DNA from: Thiomicrorhabdus sp963677355
Lineage (GTDB): Bacteria > Pseudomonadota > Gammaproteobacteria > Thiomicrospirales > Thiomicrospiraceae
Direction of reading: 5' to 3'
NCBI GenBank assembly: GCA_963677355.2
Contig: CAXXXQ010000002.1
Location: 124,001 to 188,000, forward strand
Length of the DNA: 64,000 nt
The notes under the pieces: model-generated
Seen by the model: only the letters and a program-made list of their open reading frames with translations
What the model was told of the DNA's origin: nothing
Databases searched by the model: none
Program-made: the position numbers and the translations under genes
Shown here: positions 59,423 to 64,000 of the stretch, piece by piece
Layout: every line of letters starts with the position of its first letter
Numbering within the stretch: position 1 is the first letter of the stretch

Positions 59423-59545
59423 CTCCACAACTTATCAATCAAATAGTTATGCAAGATGGCACTTAATAAGTGTGATGTTTCATATCTATTTTTAATCGGT
59501 AATTAACGGTTACCGAAATAAACACCGTTGTAGGACATTGGTTAA

Positions 59546-60544
59546 ATGCAAGAACAACTTCAAACTATCATTTCACAAGCACAGACGGCAATTGCTGAAG
59601 TTTCTGAGTTGAGTTCTCTGGATGAACTCCGAGTTCATTACCTTGGTAAAAAAGGTGAACTGACCGCAATGATGAAAACTTTAGGTAAACTGTCAGCAGA
59701 AGAGCGCCCTAAAGCCGGTCAAATCATCAACGAAGCAAAACAGACCGTACAGAGTCTGTTAAATGCCAAAAAGAAAGAGTTGGATGATGCCAAGCTGGCA
59801 CAGAAACTAGCTGAAGAGACCATTGATGTGACTTTGCCTGGTCGTGAAACCGATTTAGGTAGCCTGCATCCGGTAACTCGTACTCTGTACCGTATTGAAA
59901 CCTTGTTCTCCAATGCCGGTTTTGATGTTGAACAAGGTCCGGAAATTGAAGATGACTGGCACAACTTCGAGGCTTTGAATATTCCTGAAACACATCCGGC
60001 TCGCGCGATGCACGATACCTTCTATATCAATGAAAATACGGTATTAAGAACGCATACTTCCGGTGTACAGATTCGTACCATGGAAAATAAAAAACCGCCA
60101 CTGCGCGTGATTGCGCCTGGACGAGTTTACCGCTGTGACTCGGATCAGACCCACACCCCGATGTTCCATCAGGTTGAAGGTTTAATCATTGAGAAAAACG
60201 CCAGCTTTGCCCAGTTAAGAGCGTTGCTGATCGAATTTTTACGCAAGTTCTTTGAAGACGAAAACCTGAAAACCCGTTTCCGTCCGTCTTATTTCCCGTT
60301 TACCGAGCCTTCAGCCGAAGTGGATATCGCTACGGACCTGTTTGGTGATGGTCGTTGGATTGAGGTATTAGGTTGCGGTATGGTTCATCCGAATGTTTTG
60401 AAAAACGTCGGTATTGATCCGGATGAGTACACCGGTCTCGCATTTGGTTTGGGTGTGGAGCGTTTAGCGATGCTACGTTACAACGTCAAAGATTTACGTC
60501 AATTCTTTGAAAACGATCTACGTTTCCTTCAGCAATTTAAATAA
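59546..60544 (+). CDS. pheS: Phenylalanyl-tRNA synthetase alpha subunit
   Basis: A 332-residue class II catalytic subunit. N-terminal coiled coil (about residues 1-85), then the catalytic motifs HPARAMHDTFYI, PGRVYRCDSDQTHTPMFHQVEGL, FRPSYFPFTEPSAEVDI and GCGMVHPNVL. It forms the alpha2-beta2 enzyme with PheT, whose gene follows after 38 bases. No phenylalanine-rich leader peptide was seen upstream. Confidence 0.97.
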   Translation: MQEQLQTIISQAQTAIAEVSELSSLDELRVHYLGKKGELTAMMKTLGKLSAEERPKAGQIINEAKQTVQSLLNAKKKELDDAKLAQKLAEETIDVTLPGRETDLGSLHPVTRTLYRIETLFSNAGFDVEQGPEIEDDWHNFEALNIPETHPARAMHDTFYINENTVLRTHTSGVQIRTMENKKPPLRVIAPGRVYRCDSDQTHTPMFHQVEGLIIEKNASFAQLRALLIEFLRKFFEDENLKTRFRPSYFPFTEPSAEVDIATDLFGDGRWIEVLGCGMVHPNVLKNVGIDPDEYTGLAFGLGVERLAMLRYNVKDLRQFFENDLRFLQQFK

Positions 60545-60582
60545 TCCGATCGGTCAAGAACATAAAAATTGAGTAGTAATAA

Positions 60583-62973
60583 ATGAAATTTAGTGAAAAT
60601 TGGTTAAGAGAGTGGACAAACCCGAACTGGGATACCAATACCTTATCTGAAGAGTTGAGTCTGGCGGGTCTGGAAGTTGATGATATCGAGCCGGTTGCGG
60701 GTGAGTTTACCAATGTGGTTGTTGGTCACGTGCTTTCGGTAGAAAAGCATCCGGATGCGGATAAGCTAAACGTGACTCAGGTTGATGTAGGTGAAGACGA
60801 GCCGGTACAGATTGTTTGCGGTGCAAAAAATGTCGTCGCCGGTATGAAAGCGTGCTGCGCCAAAGTCGGTGCAGTGTTGCCGGGCGATTTCAAAATTAAG
60901 AAAGCCAAACTGCGCGGTGTGCCTTCGAACGGTATGCTATGCGGTGCTTCTGAAATTGGTCTGCCGGATGACGGTGTCGACGGTTTACATGTACTGCCAG
61001 AAGACGCGCCGGTCGGTATGGATCTTCGCGAGTATTTGGATCTGGATGATTCCTCTATTGATGTCGATTTGACGCCGAACCGTGCCGACTGTTTCAGTGT
61101 CCTGGGGATTGCCCGTGATGTGCACGCTATCAGTGGTGCCGAGTTGACGCAACCGTTTGCAGATCAAGAGATGGAAGGCGCTGCGCCTTGTACTCAGGCG
61201 ATTGATGTTCAAGAGTCGAGCGCATGTCCTAAATACTTGGGTTGCATGGTCTCTAACTATGACCGTTCGGCCACCACGCCTGCGTGGATGGTGCAGAAGC
61301 TGGAACGCTCTGGTCTGCGTTCGATCGATCTAGTGGTCGATATTACTAACTATGTACTGCTTGAACTTGGTCAGCCAATGCACGCTTTCGACATGGATAA
61401 ATTGCAAGGTGCGGTACAGGTTCGCAAAGCACAGGCAGGTGAGAAGCTAACCACTCTTGATGAAAAAGAAGTCACTTTAGATGACGATACTTTAGTCATT
61501 GCTGATGATTCAGGAGCAATTGCACTTGCAGGAATTATGGGTGGTCTATCGACTTCTGTGACTGAAACAACCTCTAAGATTTTCTTTGAATGTGCTCACT
61601 TTGCGCGTTTGGCGATTGTGGGTAAGGCACGTAAGTACGGATTACACACAGATTCTTCAATGCGTTTTGAACGTGGTGTTGATCCAATGTTACCTGAGAA
61701 AGCATTGAACCGTGCTTTGCAACTGTTCACAGAAGTGGCCGGTGGTGAAGTCAGTGCATTCAACCGCGTGATTTCTGCCGAGCACCTATTGAAAGTAGCG
61801 ACTATTGAACTGCGTCGTGAAACCATTGCCAATCGCCTTGGTGTTGAAGTCGCGGACGAAACCGTAGAAAAGATCTTTAAAGACTTAGGTTTCGGCATTG
61901 CCGCCAATGAAGCCGGTTGGTCGGTTACCGCGCCATCGTTCCGTTTTGATATGGCGATCGAAATGGATCTGATTGAAGAGATCGGGCGTGTATATGGTTA
62001 TAACAACCTGCCGGAGACACCAGTCAATGCACCAATGACACTGAATGAATTGGACGAGTCTGAACAGTCGCTGGCCAGTTTGAAAAACGCACTGGTACAG
62101 CGCGGTTATAACGAAGTAGTGACTTACAGCTTTGTTGCCGAAGATAAGCAGAAAGCGATTGCTCCAGAGCTACCGTATGTTCTACTACAGAACCCCATTT
62201 CAGAAGACATGAAAGCGATGCGTACTACGCTGTTCCCTGGTCTGTTGAGTAGCATCGCTTACAACCAAAATCGCCAGCAATCGCGTGTCCGTCTGTTTGA
62301 AGCCGGATTGGTTTTTTATAAAAATGAAAACGAGCCAACGGGTGCCACTCAGGTGCCAATGCTGGGCGGTGCAATTGTCGGACCGGTAAATAATTCTGGT
62401 TGGGGTAATGAATCACGTAATGTTGATTTCTATGACTTGAAAGGGGATCTTGAAACCCTATTAAGCATGAGTCACCAGAACGGCAAGATTCGTTTTTCAG
62501 CAACCAATAATCCGGCTTTACATCCAGGTCAATCGGCTGCGTTGCTGAAAGACGGCCAAGAAGTCGGTGTGATGGGGCAACTGCATCCTAAGCTGGTGAA
62601 AACCATGGGTGTCAGCGGTACCGTATTCATGTTCCAAATTCGTCAAGACGCGATTATGAGCATGGATGTACCGGCTGCACAACCGATTTCTAAATTCCCT
62701 GAGACTCAGCGCGACTTAGCATTTGTCATGAACGAAACCACACCGGTTCAAGACTTGATTGATGCGATCTATTCGGTGAGTTCCGAGATTTTACAAGCTG
62801 TCGAGATTTTCGATATTTATCGCGGGCAAGGTATTGGTGAAGACCAGAAGAGTGTCGCTGTTGCATTACGCATTCAGCACCAAGATCGTACTTTGCAAGA
62901 TGAAGAAGTTGAAGCTTTGGTTGAAGAAGTTCTGGCTGCTGTCAAGCAAGCAATCAATGCCGAATTGCGATAG
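60583..62973 (+). CDS. pheT: Phenylalanyl-tRNA synthetase beta subunit
   Basis: A 796-residue subunit: N-terminal tRNA-binding OB domain (VVVGHVLSVEKHPDADKLNVTQVDVG), B3/B4 editing domain (RSIDLVVDITNYVLLELGQPMHAFD), B5 domain, inactive catalytic-like core and C-terminal anticodon-binding FDX-ACB domain (ISKFPETQRDLAFVMNETTPVQDLI). Length is normal. ihfA follows after 48 bases. Confidence 0.97.
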   Translation: MKFSENWLREWTNPNWDTNTLSEELSLAGLEVDDIEPVAGEFTNVVVGHVLSVEKHPDADKLNVTQVDVGEDEPVQIVCGAKNVVAGMKACCAKVGAVLPGDFKIKKAKLRGVPSNGMLCGASEIGLPDDGVDGLHVLPEDAPVGMDLREYLDLDDSSIDVDLTPNRADCFSVLGIARDVHAISGAELTQPFADQEMEGAAPCTQAIDVQESSACPKYLGCMVSNYDRSATTPAWMVQKLERSGLRSIDLVVDITNYVLLELGQPMHAFDMDKLQGAVQVRKAQAGEKLTTLDEKEVTLDDDTLVIADDSGAIALAGIMGGLSTSVTETTSKIFFECAHFARLAIVGKARKYGLHTDSSMRFERGVDPMLPEKALNRALQLFTEVAGGEVSAFNRVISAEHLLKVATIELRRETIANRLGVEVADETVEKIFKDLGFGIAANEAGWSVTAPSFRFDMAIEMDLIEEIGRVYGYNNLPETPVNAPMTLNELDESEQSLASLKNALVQRGYNEVVTYSFVAEDKQKAIAPELPYVLLQNPISEDMKAMRTTLFPGLLSSIAYNQNRQQSRVRLFEAGLVFYKNENEPTGATQVPMLGGAIVGPVNNSGWGNESRNVDFYDLKGDLETLLSMSHQNGKIRFSATNNPALHPGQSAALLKDGQEVGVMGQLHPKLVKTMGVSGTVFMFQIRQDAIMSMDVPAAQPISKFPETQRDLAFVMNETTPVQDLIDAIYSVSSEILQAVEIFDIYRGQGIGEDQKSVAVALRIQHQDRTLQDEEVEALVEEVLAAVKQAINAELR

Positions 62974-63021
62974 GCTCGATACTTTATTTTATAAAATAAT
63001 ATAAGCTAATAGGACATAGAT

Positions 63022-63318
63022 ATGACAACCTTAACCAAAGCTGATATTGCACAAAACCTAGCCGATACATTCGGCTTCAACAAGCGTGAATCCAAAGACC
63101 TAGTTGAACAGTTCTATGATGAAATCAGTGAAGTATTGATTTCCGGTGAACAGATCAAACTGTCCGGATTCGGTAACTTTGAATTGCGTGACAAGGCTCC
63201 GCGTCCGGGTCGAAACCCGAGAACCGGGGAAGATGTTCCCATTTCAGCAAGAAGAGTGGTAACATTTAAGCCTGGCCAAAAACTGCGTGCGCAAATAGAT
63301 AACCATGGTAAAGCCTAA
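63022..63318 (+). CDS. ihfA: Integration host factor alpha subunit
   Basis: A 98-residue DNA-bending protein of the HU/IHF family: TLTKADIAQNLADTFGFNKRESKDLVEQFYDEI, then SGFGNFELRDKAPRPGRNPRTGEDVPISARRVVTFKPGQKL, the beta-arm with the Pro that intercalates into DNA. The order pheT-ihfA-merR is typical for gammaproteobacteria. Confidence 0.97.
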   Translation: MTTLTKADIAQNLADTFGFNKRESKDLVEQFYDEISEVLISGEQIKLSGFGNFELRDKAPRPGRNPRTGEDVPISARRVVTFKPGQKLRAQIDNHGKA

Positions 63319-63715
63319 TAAACAGCCGAACTCTCAAAACCAGTTTGCCGAGCAACTCGAGATAGAGCTGCCCGACAAAAAGTACTTCACCATCGGTGAA
63401 GTGGCGGAGATATCGGATTTGAAATCGCATGTTTTGCGCTATTGGGAGCAGGTTTTTCCACAACTTGAACCCAGCAAACGACGCGGTAGACGTTATTACC
63501 AGAAAAAAGACGTGCTGTTGGTTTTAGAAATCAAAAGCCTGTTGCACGATCAAGGTTTTACCATCCCCGGCGCCAAAGCGCGTTTATCCAAACGTGATGT
63601 CGATATTTCGGACAGCAGTCTGAATAGCGAACAGAGAACGGTTGTCGAGGAGCTTAAGCAGATGAAAGCGGAGCTACACGAGTTCCGAAATTATGTGCAA
63701 AATAGATTTAAATAA
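63305..63715 (+). CDS. MerR-family transcriptional regulator
   Basis: A 136-residue protein with an N-terminal MerR winged helix: YFTIGEVAEISDLKSHVLRYWEQVFPQLEPSKRRGRRYYQKKDVLLVLEIKSLLHDQGFTIPGAKARL, followed by a short coiled coil (VVEELKQMKAELHEFRNYV). No metal-binding cysteines. It overlaps ihfA by 14 bases, an arrangement common next to ihfA; its targets are unknown. Confidence 0.9.
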   Translation: MVKPNKQPNSQNQFAEQLEIELPDKKYFTIGEVAEISDLKSHVLRYWEQVFPQLEPSKRRGRRYYQKKDVLLVLEIKSLLHDQGFTIPGAKARLSKRDVDISDSSLNSEQRTVVEELKQMKAELHEFRNYVQNRFK

Positions 63716-63797
63716 ATCTATTCATCATATAAAATTCCCATCTTCTGTATATTCAGTGTTATTTCCTGGATGACACTGCCCCCCCCATATCATACAT

Positions 63798-63874
63798 CGG
63801 AGTGTAGCGCAGCTTGGTAGCGTAGCAGTCTGGGGGACTGTTGGTCGCAGGTTCAAATCCTGTCACTCCGACCA
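63798..63874 (+). tRNA. tRNA-Pro (anticodon GGG), with encoded CCA
   Basis: A 77-base cloverleaf: acceptor CGGAGTG pairs with CACTCCG; D-arm GCGC...GCGT with AGCTTGGTA; anticodon stem GCAGT/ACTGT with loop CTGGGGG (anticodon GGG); T-arm CGCAGGTTCAAATCCTGTC region; the 3' end ACCA is encoded (discriminator A plus CCA). Placement right after the ihfA/merR genes is typical. Confidence 0.95.
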
Positions 63875-64000
63875 TTATTTTCTATCAATAATTTTTTCGT
63901 TAATAAACTTTTTACTACGTTGCATGAGAGCAAGGCGTTTAGATTTTTCTATGCGCAGTGCTTGCAGGATTCATTGTTCTTGCAAGCGGGTAGGGGTTAG

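Noticed and set aside
59423..59545. PheM-type leader peptide upstream of pheS
   Set aside because: No short Phe-rich frame with RBS and terminator was found; only a CGGTAA/TTACCG dyad is present.
1..64000. CRISPR arrays, prophage genes, transposases and rRNA genes
   Set aside because: None was recognised; no regularly spaced repeats or matching protein motifs were seen.

Overview
The window looks like chromosome from a chemolithotrophic, sulfur-oxidising gammaproteobacterium of the Thiomicrospira/Hydrogenovibrio/Thiomicrorhabdus type. This is an inference. It rests on the classical gammaproteobacterial block thrS-infC-rpmI-rplT-pheS-pheT-ihfA-merR-tRNA-Pro (56.0-63.9 kb), the flavocytochrome c sulfide dehydrogenase operon, a complete nitrate assimilation locus, and moderate G+C. 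No rRNA, CRISPR array, IS element or prophage was seen.

Layout. 0-6.9 kb is housekeeping: rsgA (cut by the window edge), a pterin dehydratase, an M48 peptidase, orn, and ilvI-ilvH-ilvC for branched-chain amino acids. 7.0-10.2 kb is an AT-rich two-gene insertion on the minus strand: a putative DUF4297/Cap4-like nuclease followed, with an 8-base overlap, by a HerA-type ATPase. An attC-like integron recombination site lies 8 bases after the HerA stop codon, and an integron-type core site lies upstream of the nuclease gene. I read this as a solitary integron gene cassette of about 3.2 kb carrying a candidate anti-phage system. It is the most interesting object in the window.

10.5-21.3 kb holds an OFA-family transporter, a 42-residue membrane peptide, a YjdF-like membrane protein, and a group of haem peroxidase, Hsp31-like protein, PhoD-like phosphatase and a 1150-residue GMC oxidoreductase/hydrolase fusion. 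21.5-40.4 kb is nitrate assimilation: NasT (ANTAR) and NasS regulators, the NrtABD-type transporter, an EAL protein and a PAS chemoreceptor, then a flavin reductase, nirB, nirD, nasA, cysG and ybiB. A terminator with a competing hairpin precedes the reductase operon, as expected if NasT works by antitermination. NrtABD would import nitrate, NasA reduce it to nitrite, NirBD reduce nitrite to ammonium, and CysG supply sirohaem.

40.4-42.1 kb carries a NifX-like protein, a thioesterase and a TDT-family transporter. 42.2-47.6 kb (minus strand) is a respiratory operon: two cytochrome bd-superfamily membrane proteins, the first with a C-terminal haem c site, then the flavocytochrome c pair, a dihaem cytochrome c and a 32-residue membrane peptide. 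47.9-53.9 kb contains pcm, a kinase-like gene and a TPP-riboswitch operon for thiamine uptake: TonB receptor, two YkoF-like binding proteins, a methyltransferase and a PnuC-type permease. Two tandem HDOD proteins precede the translation gene block.

All calls come from reading the sequence and from family knowledge. No database search was run.
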